NCBI GenBank assembly: GCA_013399855.1
Contig: VXAY01004360.1
Coordinates: forward strand, 2,347,011 to 2,411,010
DNA: 64,000 nt
Direction: 5' to 3'
From: Oxyruncus cristatus
Taxonomy: Eukaryota > Chordata > Aves > Passeriformes > Cotingidae
The position numbers were made by a program, and so were the translations under genes. Numbering within the stretch: position 1 is the first letter of the stretch; each line of letters begins with the position of its first letter. Under the pieces are notes generated by a model, which searched no databases, was not told the DNA's origin, and was given only the letters and a program-made list of their open reading frames with translations. Shown in pieces: positions 1 through 10,193 of the stretch.

Positions 1-1120
1 GATATGAGACCTTCTTGGGTGCTGCAGAGAAAGTTAAGCATCTACATTCTACACAGCTATGCACACTACCCACTATCTTTGACTGACAAACCCTGTGAGT
101 AGAGTGAAAAAATCTTGTCACTTAAATGTTCATAAGAACTTTTTACAACAGTGCATTATAAATAAATGTGGCAAAGAATAGATGGATGGATAGATAGACA
201 AGTGGATGTCCCCTGCCTGTAAAATTAATTACTAATTTGGATAAAGAAGCATTGCTTGTAGAGGTGACTTCATAGTCTCCAAGCCAGCCTGTCTAATGGG
301 GAAAACATTTTCTCCGTTCTGCTTACTAAACTCCCCTCCCCCCCAAAGAAACAAAAAAACCCCACCTTTTCTTTATTCCTTCAGGAACACAGAAAACCAG
401 CTTCTGATTAGAAGCAAGCCAAATGCAGTTAAGCAATGTGTATAATATGAAGGAAAAAAATGCACTTCTCTTTATGTTGACATAATTAACATTGCATATT
501 AACTAGGACAGTAATACAATCAGGAAAATATGAGGCGGAATCTCTTATACAACAAACAATAACTTGTGGGAACGAGCCACAGTGAGAGAGGAGAAAACAA
601 AATCCAAACAGTGTTTAATGCCCAAATTTAAATCTTACAGTGTTGGGAAAACTATCACAGTTATTAGCATGAAAAGCCCAAGAAAAACAATGACAGCAAG
701 ATGACATGTGACCTTCAGGAGTCCCATTCTGGGGTTTGCATTTTGATGCTTCAGAACACACACTTGCATGAGACCCAAGGAATCTGTGCACTGGGAATAG
801 AGTTTTATGTGATGAAAGACAAATAGACCAGTGATGGTCTATTAAGAAGTGCTGGGAGTAGAAAGGCATTTTGTGGAGATCTGATAAAAGCTTCCACTTT
901 AAATCCTTCAGATTCAATGGAGCAGAGAAACAGTCCCTTGGCTGGTGGCAGCAAAGCACTGGTGATGTTGAGGAAGTCAAGTAGCCATTCATCCCTGTGG
1001 CATGGGAGAAGTTGTATAAAGGATCAGAAAAGCCCTTCAAAGTGCCCTGAACTCAGGCAGTAATTATGTCAAGTGTTTGACCCACTGAAACCACTGTTAA
1101 CCTCTAACAGAGGCACAGTT
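1..1120. other. Noncoding stretch, no gene recognised
   Basis: AT-rich single-copy-looking DNA. It contains a short GATG/GATA simple repeat and a C-run followed by A-rich sequence near 333-356. A 141-codon open frame on the minus strand (615-1040) has no recognisable domain and lies in otherwise ordinary sequence, so I treat it as chance. I see no splice-bounded coding segment. Confidence 0.6.
180..201. repeat. Short GATG/GATA microsatellite
   Basis: Reads as consecutive GATG then GATA units, about five units in all. It is a simple tetranucleotide repeat, too short to be more than a minor polymorphic site. Confidence 0.7.
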
Positions 1121-2117
1121 GTACAGCCAAACATTCACAATGTTAGTCATGTTTAAACACTTTCCAGTAAAGATGACACAGGCCTATTAGAAGAATTTGT
1201 GCATTCCCTCTGGAATTGATGGGATTCTTTCAAGTCTTTATCCTCAGCCTTGGCTGCCAACCTCATCTTTGCAGTTCTTATCCCTTATTTTGCCCAAGAA
1301 CCTAATAAATGGATATTGTCTCCAGAGATTGAATTTTTCCAATTGGAGGAAATATGGTTTGGTAAGGCTGGACAGGCTTATGTTACAAATTTCCTAATTG
1401 GTTGATTTAAATATGTATATTTAAAAACTTGGCCATGTGCCGCAGTTTGGGGTAGAAAGGAAACACTCTGTTCTCCAGTTTTTCCTTTAAGGAAGATAGT
1501 AAATGTCATACAAAATGCATCACAAATCCCAAAGAGCTGACGCATCACCTTCTCCTTTCTTCATCATTTCTTGTGTAACTCCTTCTGTATGATCCAGGGA
1601 TGCTGGAAGTATGAAATTGTCCTTCCTTATAGAGGAAACAATTCCATCAGGCCAGATTCCACCCTGGCTCTGAAGCTGCCTAATGCCACTGAAATCAATA
1701 GAGTTATCCTCATTTGCAGCAATGGCAGGCAGTGTCAGGTCCTTCCCTTTCTTGGCATTCTGCAGCTCTGGCTCAAAACTATGAATGAAATGGCTTATCC
1801 TATGTGCAGTGAAGTAGCACTGCTGCTGGACTAGTTAGCAGTGGGACCAGTTGGAACCCAAACAGGCTGGAAGGAGATAATGCAACAGGGACTGTGCTCC
1901 CCCTCTCTCTCACACACACTACTGAAATGCACCATTTAAAATCAAAAAGGATCCATAAGACTTTTACAAGATATTTTCTTTAAATCACTGCTCTATCATC
2001 ACTAAATAACTTCACTGTATTTAGCTAAAATCAGTGGAATTACAGTAGCTTGAAATGGAAGCAACCTGGTGGGGAATCAAGTCTTTCAGGAATAAAGCAC
2101 AAAACCAGGGATATAGG
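1121..2117. other. Noncoding stretch containing one relic repeat
   Basis: No gene is recognised. A relic amniote repeat (listed separately) lies inside it. The rest shows no repeat I can name and no coding pattern. Confidence 0.55.
1650..1728. repeat. Relic of an ancient amniote interspersed repeat (unnamed)
   Basis: The segment carries GGCCAGATTC, then CCACTGAAATCAATAGAGTT and CATTTGCAGCAATGG. This is the order seen in a widespread reptile/bird repeat whose core resembles 'GGCCAGATTCT ... CCACTGAAGTCAATGGAGTTA'. The family is recalled from general familiarity and I cannot assign its library name. It is highly diverged, so very old. Direction is ambiguous because the core is nearly self-complementary. 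Confidence 0.4.
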
Positions 2118-2153
2118 AGATACCAGGTATCTAGCAGATACCAGGTATCTAGC
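2118..2153. repeat. Perfect tandem duplication of an 18-bp palindromic unit
   Basis: Two adjacent identical copies of an 18-bp unit (2118-2135 and 2136-2153). Each contains the dyad AGATACC-A-GGTATCT, with 7-bp arms around a single A. The two copies could pair with each other or within themselves. Nothing nearby tells what it does. Confidence 0.85.
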
Positions 2154-3404
2154 TTAACATGAGTGGACCAGGAATAGAAATAAACACAGTTCTTATAATT
2201 TTCTAGTGAAGGCACAGTGATAACCATGGATAGCAGTTTGTCCTTCTCCACTTCATACTCTGCTATTTTATAGCAAAATGAAACTAATTAAATTAGTCAC
2301 TATGTTCCAAAAATTTTTGGAAGTAAATTCTGTTTACAACACTTACCTGACATCAGAGACCTTTTAAGGTGTTTCAAACAAGATTTCAAGTAGATAGACT
2401 GATTTTGCTCCTTCCCCTTCTCAGGCCTCACCACTGTTATTTTGGCAGCATCTTTTTATTTTCTTGCAGAATCCAAACAATGCTGCTCACAAAAGCACAC
2501 TGGAACTCAGCACCCATTATGTATATTTTAAAGAAACCACACTTACTCTGTAGCATCTGCTTGATCCTAGATATTTTGTTTAGTCTTTATTGGTCACCTG
2601 AATTGTGCCCTGAATACCTACAAGGAGTCAGAGCCACATTTCTCCTGAAATACTGCACTGCATTCAGAATAATCTTGTGTCCAGTTCCCCAAAGACATCT
2701 TTATGATGTTTTAATTAAATCCTGACCCTGCAGCCATGAGGTCTTCATGAGGGGTTATGCTATGCAATAGGAAGAAGAGTAATTACTGTGGCACTGTGGG
2801 ATCAGCAGCACCAACATATCAGCTGTACTTTGGCAGCCAAATGCAGGTTCTTCAGAAAAAAAATAGTGGAAAGGCTATCACATAAGAACTTCACTTTTAA
2901 AATGACCTGCTGTGTAATGCAGCCATAGTGAGCGTGCTTCTCCTAAGTGTTCTCCTGAGAGTGATGCTTTAACATAACCATTGTCAACCCAACCCCTTCC
3001 TCTAGCAGTTTTTTCAATTCTACAGTTTCCTTCATACAAGCTGAGCAGTGCCACTGAATATGTCAAGAGTCAGGGTAAAATTGAAGGCCTACATCGATTA
3101 TTAGCTCAGTGCTTAACCAGGTGACGGCTACTATCCCTGTTCCCACTCTTTCTTTGCAACTATTAGGTATGCAGCACTGAAGGCAGAGATCATGCAGGCA
3201 GAGCTAAATTAGCTTTAAACCAGACGCCTTCATGGGTGAAGTTGATGTAGCATGGATCTGTGTGAGCTACTTCAGCACCTCCAGCCTCGGGTGAAATCCA
3301 TGCTTTGCTGCATTCTGTTGCATCTGCACTGAGCATCACCAGAGCTTGGAAGTGTAAAGCTAGCTTATCTCTGCTACCTACGGTAGTAAGGTAAATGACT
3401 AGTA
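2154..3404. other. Noncoding stretch, nothing recognised
   Basis: No gene, named repeat or strong regulatory signature seen. Open frames are short and scattered over all frames. Confidence 0.55.
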
Positions 3405-3524
3405 ATGGATAAGGTATGGTCTCTTAGGGACATGGTTTAGAGGTAGACTTGGCAGCGTCAGGTTTACAGCTGGACTCAATGTTCTTAAGAGTCTTTTCCA
3501 AACTACATTATTTTATGCTTCTGT
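3405..3524 (+). mobile_element. CR1 LINE 3' end, 5'-truncated
   Basis: The segment shows the avian CR1 tail in sense orientation: TTAGGGACATGGTTTAG, then a GTAGACTTGGCAG-type stretch, a diverged TGGACTCAATGTTCTTAA, AGTCTTTTCCAA, and a decayed end in place of the usual ATTCTATG octamers. The whole element is about 120 bp, consistent with the extreme 5' truncation typical of CR1. Mutations in the TTCCAACCT and octamer region mark it as an old copy. It carries no coding part. Confidence 0.75.
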
Positions 3525-3629
3525 ATTGCACAGAAGCCTCTGAGACGTAAACCAGTCTTCACATTTCTCTTCACACCCTCTATCACCACCATCAACAAGG
3601 GTATTGTTCACTATGTCTTGTGGTGATGA
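3525..3629. other. Pyrimidine-rich lead-in to an open frame
   Basis: Contains a C/T-rich run around 3553-3590 followed by CAACAAG|GG at about 3599, which could serve as a weak splice acceptor for the downstream open frame. In that same frame two consecutive TGA codons occur at 3624-3629, so any exon reading through here would be interrupted. Confidence 0.25.
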
Positions 3630-3881
3630 AGTATCCTCAACAATTTAGCTGCCCTGGAAGGTGTGGCATTTGGATGCAAAGGCAAGCTACAGACTGATGA
3701 AAGATCTGGGTTCAGCAATAAGATCTTCAGAACAAAGAAAGAATGTTCTGAAATTATGAGTTGGGATTTTGGAAACGACCCTGAACAACTTATGAATGCT
3801 AAATTTCATGCACAAGTAGGGAAGGAACTCGGAAAAATGTCAAGCATGAAAGACTTCTTCTATAAAATTAATGTGGAATAA
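3630..3881 (+). other. Anonymous open reading frame with downstream AATAAA; possible exon or retrocopy remnant
   Basis: An uninterrupted frame of about 84 codons runs from just after tandem TGA stops to a TAA at 3879-3881. It lacks an early ATG; the first codons are AGT ATC CTC. The predicted peptide is Lys-rich with even, protein-like composition and ends ...FFYKINVE. AATAAA stands at 3973-3978 and a short A6 run at 3997-4002, an arrangement like a last exon with a 3' UTR or a decayed processed copy. I do not recognise the protein family. Chance remains the most likely explanation, since similar-sized frames occur elsewhere in the window. Confidence 0.15.
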
Positions 3882-3972
3882 CTTTGGGTTTCATTTCAGT
3901 GGAGAGAGAACATTAGGGTCAGGTTTTTTTTGTCTCCTCAAGTGATACTGTGATTCCTTTTTACATTTCTGT

Positions 3973-3978
3973 AATAAA
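3973..3978 (+). promoter_or_regulatory. AATAAA polyadenylation-signal hexamer
   Basis: Canonical hexamer about 90 bp after the stop of the anonymous frame at 3630-3881, with an A-run about 20 bp downstream. The hexamer is common in AT-rich DNA, so alone it proves nothing. It matters only as part of the possible 3' end described for that frame. Confidence 0.2.
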
Positions 3979-4100
3979 CTTCTATGAATTGCGATCAAAA
4001 AATCACCTGTAGGATTCAGTTTTATTGCCTTAGTCAAATGCATCATTTTTACTCCAATTTAGAAAAACATTATAGCCATGTGTAACAGTCCAGATCCTCT

Positions 4101-4137
4101 AAAAAAAAAAAAAAAAAAAAAAAAGGCAAAAAAAAAA
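4101..4137. repeat. Poly(A) tract (A24) with an interrupted second A-run
   Basis: 24 consecutive A, then GGC and a further run of ten A. There is no AATAAA within 10-30 bp upstream, so it does not look like the tail of a retrotransposed mRNA. It is best read as a simple homopolymer. Confidence 0.85.
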
Positions 4138-6694
4138 GCAGAAAAGCAGTCATTTCATTTAAAAGCAAGGTTTTTCTCCATCAAGATGGATAAATCACCA
4201 TTATCCAGGTAATTATTAATTACTGCACATGGCAGGAAAAAATTTATAAATAATAAAGCTTGTGCTGAGGTTTGGAAGTTGCTATCTTCCATTGACTGCA
4301 TCTACCTCGAAAAACTAATCAAGTAAAAACTCTGGAAGAGGAACTGGAAACATTATACCACCTCGGGCATACTTCTTTTCCAGCACCTTAAGACACTTAC
4401 CCAGGAAGCAGGATCCAGTTTGAGATTCTTTTCACCTAAAAGGGTTTGGCATCACAGCTCCCACTTCTGAGGAAAGACACTTAGCCACGTTATCTAATAT
4501 TAAGTCTATGAGTAGGCATATGTTACAGAGGCCACCAGAATGTCACTTAGGCATGGAGTGCCTTTTGACATGAAGCTGCACTCATGAACTCCACAATCAG
4601 CACTGACAGAGCCATCATATGTATCCTCCTCATGAACTGAGTAGAGAAAACAGGGAGAAAAAATGGAGAAAAAATGAATGGAGAAAAAATGAATGGAGAA
4701 AAATGAATGAGGTTTAATTTTTATCCCTGATGAACAGTTTTCCCCCCTGATTTTGAATCACACACATCAAGGCAGTTTTTAAGGAAGAAACACAAAGTAA
4801 TATTTTGCATCACCATGTAAGATAGAAGCACTTTAGAGGTAGTTTGACAAGTTGAGTCAGTGTGCAGTTCCCTTGCTTCTGGCTCTCAGGTTCAAATCAA
4901 GTCCACAAAGATCAAAGTTTGTCCCCTTTGTTGAGGTGCTCCCAACTACCCGTCGGTCTAACTGGGAAGGGCAGTGCCTGCAGGGCCATCTTTTGCATGT
5001 CAGAAAAGCATACTGTGACATCTGTGCATTGATCGAGTGGCTCCTCTACTCTGACACGCAGAAATAATAATTTCCTGAGAGTGTCAGCAAAGACCCCACA
5101 TGTGTTTGGCAGCACCCAGTCAGGCAGACTAAACACCCAACTCCTTTCAGCTCTGTACTGTTTGACCTTGGGTGGGACAACCTCTTTGTTTTAGGCCCCC
5201 AAATACAGTGCAGTGTGTTTAGACCATAGTCATTCACCCAGTGCACACACCTTATACGCTAACAACCTGTTGCAATAGGAATGGAAGAAGTCTGATTCAA
5301 CAGCCCCCTTTTCACTTTGTAGAAGAAGGATCTTAACAGCTCTGTATACCGAAATCCGAAATTCTCAAAGAGCCCTGAGGACAAAGCATTAGATATCATC
5401 AAGGGGAACATAGGCAGCCATGCTTTATGCAGTTCCCTGGCTTTACTAAATCTGCCAGTAATGCTGCCAGGACCACTGCAGAAGTTCCCTGTGCAGAGAG
5501 AAAGCCCATGTCACACTGGCCACAAATACCTATTCTGAACTGGAAACTTCCAAGTTTTATCCGTGTTTCCAGACTGGATAGGTGGATGTAACCTGTGTAT
5601 ATATCACTCAGTTCAAATCTTCATGAGGCTGTTCTTTTTTACTGCTTCCATTTAGAATAAATTTGGTGCTTTCAAAGTTTGGCATTAATTGTTCCTTAAT
5701 AAGATATCATCATAAAACATGCAATTTAGTGCTTCGTTTCTTCCAATTTTCATATAGGGATCCGACTCTACTAAATTCAAGCTTTAATCCCCCTGGTCCG
5801 TCTTGTAACTGGTGCTATAGACTATGAAGGGTTACCGACCCATAACAAATAAATTAATAATCTTGTGTAATTATATTTGGGTCATTTTATTTCAAACCGT
5901 GAAATCAAAAGCTCTGTTCACATTAGTGCAGGAATTGATGTAACTAGCCATTGGGGCTCCCTTGATATACCATCTGTGAGTGCAGCAAACTGGCACGTCT
6001 GACAGAAAGAATCCATTCTCATGCATGATTTTTTCCATTACCTTTTTCTGGGCGTTAGCTTTAAATCCTATTTTTTATCCATTTCCTGTCTCTAAAGAGT
6101 AATTCTGCCCTACACAATGATCTTTGTCTTTTGGAGTCAACAGTTGCTGAAAAGTCTAGCATTGCTACCAGGTAGATCAGGTTATCTGGCCTTCAGCTGT
6201 CTCAGGTTGCAGTGGAGAATGTACGGGCACAGCCACCAAAAAGGACTCCTAGAATGCCTAGACATTATGGACAGCTTGTCAACTGACTGACCACCTGGCA
6301 TCTCTGAAAAAGATAGCTACACACAGCTGCCTTATGAGGTAGGCCAGCTGCCATTTTCTGGATGTGAATTGCCCACACGCCATGACAAGGAAGAGGAGGA
6401 GCATGTGAGGATCCTAGTTATGAGAATAGAATGGAAATTGCTCCAGAATGGAAGATTAATTCACTGCATTGCTTATGATATATTAGTAAAATAATGGTAA
6501 AGACAAGTGTCTATGGCTGGATGGACTTCACAAAGTTACAGGGCTGACCATGAATATGTATTAGTAACACAGCAACTTTTAGACAATGAGTTAGTTCTTC
6601 AGTGGCTTTAAATGTGACAGCCCTTATCCAACCTCTGTGTAAAAAGTCTCAAAAATGGTGGCTCCTTGATGGTAAGAGGATGCACCAAAGGAAA
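4138..6694. other. Noncoding stretch with a small minisatellite
   Basis: Contains the GAAAAAATGAATG minisatellite at 4654-4710. No gene recognised. Open frames at 4852-5246 overlap on both strands without homology. 5760-5830 and 6100-6330 look single-copy. Confidence 0.55.
4654..4710. repeat. Minisatellite, unit about 15 bp
   Basis: Near-identical direct repeats of GGAGAAAAAATGAAT type. Four units are visible, the first lacking the second ATGAAT part and the last one A shorter. The pattern indicates recent slippage-type expansion. Confidence 0.8.
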
Positions 6695-6816
6695 GATCAT
6701 TCTGTATGTGCCCTGTGCTTATATATTTTTCCTGAGCATCTGCTGGTAGCCCTGTCAGCCTAGTGTACTGAGCTAGATGGCCTTCTAGTCTAGGAGAAGA
6801 ATTCTCATGTACTTCT
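6695..6816 (+). mobile_element. Ancient CR1 3' end of the type common in turtles and crocodilians
   Basis: The segment follows the known order of that tail: TGTGCCCTGTGCTTATA, TTTTTCCTGAGCATCTGCTG, GCCCTGTCAG, TACTGAGCTAGATGG, a diverged 'CCTTCTAGTCTAG' where the family has a 'CCTTTGGTCTGACCCAG' type, and TTCTCATGT at the end. It is sense on the plus strand and a 3' fragment only. Divergence is higher than in the other CR1 pieces here, consistent with insertion before the bird radiation. The assignment rests on recalled family consensus, not an alignment. Confidence 0.65.
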
Positions 6817-9527
6817 AAAGAAGGATCAATGGAGAGACAAGTTACTGTGGCAGAAAAATGGCATACCTTTCCCAGCCGCTTTACAACAGAAATGCCTCAA
6901 TTCTGCCCTCAGTAAGCTTGCTGACGTTCCCATCCACCACAGTGCAACTTGTACTTGAATAGCTGAAGGCAGACCTTCTGGCATTCACATTTTTTTATGC
7001 TTGACATAACCTGGGAATAGTCTATCTACCTCTCTGGAATTTGGGATGCAGTTGCTTCATACAAGGATGATTTTTAGCAGACGTAGCCATTTTATACTTA
7101 TAAAGTTAGCAATGATTTTGGCACAGGAGGTTTTGTGTGCAAAAAAGGCACTGAAAGAAAATATGAATCAGGCATGAAAGTAAATCTAAGCAGAAATGAA
7201 AGTAGTTGCCAGCTTCCACCACAGCATCCTAAAAGTTTAATTGTGTAGTCATCACCCTTTAAAACTTAAACCATATGGATTTTGGCAAGAGAAAAAACAG
7301 AAACAACAGCAACAAAAAAAACACACAATCCTTTGTGCCACATTAAGGGAGACACAAAAAGACAATTTTGTCATTTAAGTGATGACTTCCCGTGAACATC
7401 TTTTTCCTTTTTGTGCAGCCCTTCTAAGTACTGTCAGACATGGGGGATACCAGGTCCATCGCAGCTGTGGTGGGTCAGCCAACAGGGGGCAGCCAGAGGA
7501 CAGGAATGAGCATCAGAGACTGACACTCCTTCATTTGAGAGTCCAGAAAAGCGACAGTCAATCTCCTTACCAAGAGCCTTCTAACTGGTCTCTAGACTGA
7601 TTCATTAGACAGACACCTCCCTCCCTGGCTCATCATTTCGTTATGACACAGGAAGATGTCAGCCTTTCATGGGACAAAAGGACATTCTTAGGAATGCAAA
7701 GGACTGAAATATCATCTCATACCCTGGCGCACTTCCAGGACACCAAGGATGTGCAGTCTCCTTAATCACAAGTCCTTTTTTGGTCGTGCTGCATTTTAAG
7801 AGTCTAGTCTGACTCAAAGATGATATCAAGTTCACCTAAAGTAGCCCGGAGGATTTGCATTTGAAAGCCATCCAGCCCAAGCTTTACCAAACTGGCCTTT
7901 CTGAAATTAAAAGCAAAAAGAAGGTTCTTGCTTGACAGTACTCTTTTTTGATTCTCAACTTTGCCCTTGGGGAAGCACACTGCTGTCTGCCTCCATTATA
8001 ATATTTTTGGAAGGTACATTCCTTTTATTTGGGCCAGGATATTAAGTAGACCACCAAAAAGACAGAGAAAAACAATTTTGAAAGGCTGCGTTTTTGCTCT
8101 GCAGATGTAGTCATACAAGTGCACCTCTGTTTCATAGCACTGTTCCTACACTGAAATTCAGTGTTCAGAGAAGACCAAATTAAACTGGGCAGCTTGGCAT
8201 TGCAACCGGGTTGGTCGTTGGGTCTCAGGGGAGATTAAAATACCATGGCATAATGTTGTCAGAGCAAAAAAAATTAGAGGCCTGACAAGTGGAGGATTTC
8301 TCTTCCCTATACTTGTAGTGGACTTTGGAGCCAAACATGACTAGCTCTGACTTTCATCTCACACACGGAATAGTTATAAATAAATGAGAGATTACCCTCC
8401 TCCCTGTGAAACAAGAGAAGTGAGGAAAGGAATGTTACCCGATGAAATCACTACAGCCTAATCTTTTCAAAACACTGCTACTGAACTTACACTACTGTCA
8501 TTTCTTCTTGGTTGCCTCAGCTTTCTAGAGCCCTTTTTCAATAATTTGCTATTCTTGAATTTTAAACTCAAGTCTTCTACTGTGTTTATGAGGTACAATG
8601 AATTTTTCCCCCATCCACTGGACCTCCTTTCCTCAATTGTTGTATCCACCCCCATTTTTCCATCTAGGCACTTTATCTATTGACTTACTCTTGTCTACTT
8701 CTCTTTTATCACCCCCAATTTTCATATTATTGTATATTCTTAAGTAAAAAGAACTTTCCACTTCTCTCCAACCTTTTCCCAGATTCGATGTCAAAAACTC
8801 ATTCCAATTCCGTAACACTCTCCACTGCTGCACGTTTCTTGTCATCTTCCAGCTCTGTTATTTGCTAGCAGACATGACAAAGCATAGGAGCCACAAGCAC
8901 ATTCAGAAACACAGTAATTGCAAAAGAAAATTTTAAGATAGTGGCATTTCAATATGAATGTCACTTCTGTTCTGTCCCCATCATTAATTGTAAAGGAGTC
9001 TTTCATCTCCACATTATTGTGTTTTCAAACTCTAGAAAGGAAGTTTCTCGAAATGCTTAAGTGATTCAGAGCACATATCCTAGTCATAAAGCAATCATGT
9101 CTCTTCAGAAAAACTGCTGGTGGTCAAATAATTTTGGAGAACAGTTTCCTGTATTGTTGTTCAAACTGCTACATGCTAGCTGGGCCATGAAGAGATGTCA
9201 TCGTCTCAGAAACTTTCTCTATAAGTAAGTCCCATTTCTGGCCTGAAAACTGTTCAATCAATCAGCAAAAATCTTCATTCCACTTCCTTTCTATTCTCTA
9301 AGGGGCAAAGCTGGCCCTCTCCTATGGCCCTCAAACACCTCAGATTTGCTTATGGCTACAAAGAGGCATCCTCACTAGATTCTAGAGGCACTTTTTAAAC
9401 AACATTAAACAAGTAAGAATGAGATACTCAAGGTCCATCAACATGTGAAAGACTGAGATGACTCTTGCCCCATAAGAGCAAAATACATGTTTCTTCATAC
9501 CTTGTTATTCAAAGTCAGACTCAGTTT
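6817..9527. other. Noncoding stretch, nothing recognised
   Basis: About 2.7 kb without a named repeat, coding exon or RNA gene. The A-rich segment around 7290-7325 is low complexity. Several open frames of 60-73 codons occur on both strands, as expected by chance. Confidence 0.55.
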
Positions 9528-10193
9528 CACAGAATCACAGAATTTGATAATTGGAAGGGACCCACAAGGATCATTGAATCCAACCCTTAGCCCTGCTCAG
9601 GACCATCTCCAAGAGTCACACCATGTACCCGAGAGTATCATGCAAATGCTTCCTGAACTCTTTCAGACTTGATGCTGTGACCCCTTCCTTGGGGAGCCTG
9701 TTCCAGCATCCAACCACCCTCTGGGTGAAGAATCTTTTTCTAATATCCAACCTAAACCTCCTCTGGCACAACTTCACGCCATTCTCTCGGGTCCTATCAC
9801 TGGTCACCACCAAAGAAGAGATCAGTGCTTGCCCCTGCTCTTCCCCTCACAAGAAAGTTGTAGACTGGGATGAGTTCTTCCCTCAGTCTCCTCTTCTCCA
9901 GGCTGAACAGACCAAGTGACATCAGCCACTCCTCACACGGCTTCCCCTCAAGGCCCTTTACCATCTTCATTGCCCTCCTTTGGACACTCTCTAAGAGCTC
10001 AGTATCTTTCTTATATTGTGGTGCCCAAAACTGCACACAATATTCAAGGTGAGGCCACATTAGTGCAGAGCAGAGCGGGACAATTCCCCCCCAGGACACA
10101 GTTTGTCCTGCTGGCTACCAGGGCACTGCTGACTCATGTGCAATTTGCTGTCGACCAGGACCTCCACAGGTCCCCTTCCACAGCACTGCTTTC
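9528..10193 (-). mobile_element. CR1 LINE, 5'-truncated, minus strand
   Basis: The 3' end lies at the left: CACAGAATCACAGAAT at 9528-9543 is the reverse complement of two ATTCTGTG octamers, the CR1 terminal repeat, followed by the TTGGAAGGGACCC / ATCCAACCC 3' UTR in reverse complement. The rest is the end of ORF2 read leftward (listed separately). About 45 bp of family sequence seem to be missing near 10085-10091, where GGGACAATTCCC runs straight into CCCAGGACACA. Homology stops near 10193 inside ORF2, the usual 5' truncation. It is the best-preserved transposon in the window. Confidence 0.92.
9616..10099 (-). pseudogene. CR1 ORF2 C-terminal remnant (reverse-transcriptase thumb/tail region)
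   Basis: Read on the minus strand this gives the C-terminal end of CR1 ORF2. The recognisable runs are [57 protein letters not shown], then [34 protein letters not shown] and SLKEFRKHL. The region lies downstream of the catalytic palm motifs, which are absent, as is the N-terminal endonuclease, so it cannot be active. The two halves are in different frames. A one-base insertion around 9800-9810, in the FF-to-VVTSD junction, explains the shift. Such fragments are often mis-predicted as bird genes. Confidence 0.9.

Noticed and set aside
615..1040. 141-codon minus-strand open frame
   Set aside because: No domain or family recognised, no exon-like boundaries, and frames of similar length occur elsewhere by chance. 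Its residue mix (many Ser, His, Cys) is typical of noncoding translation.
4101..4137. Poly(A) tail of a retrotransposed mRNA
   Set aside because: No AATAAA at the right distance upstream and no recognisable cDNA body ending there.
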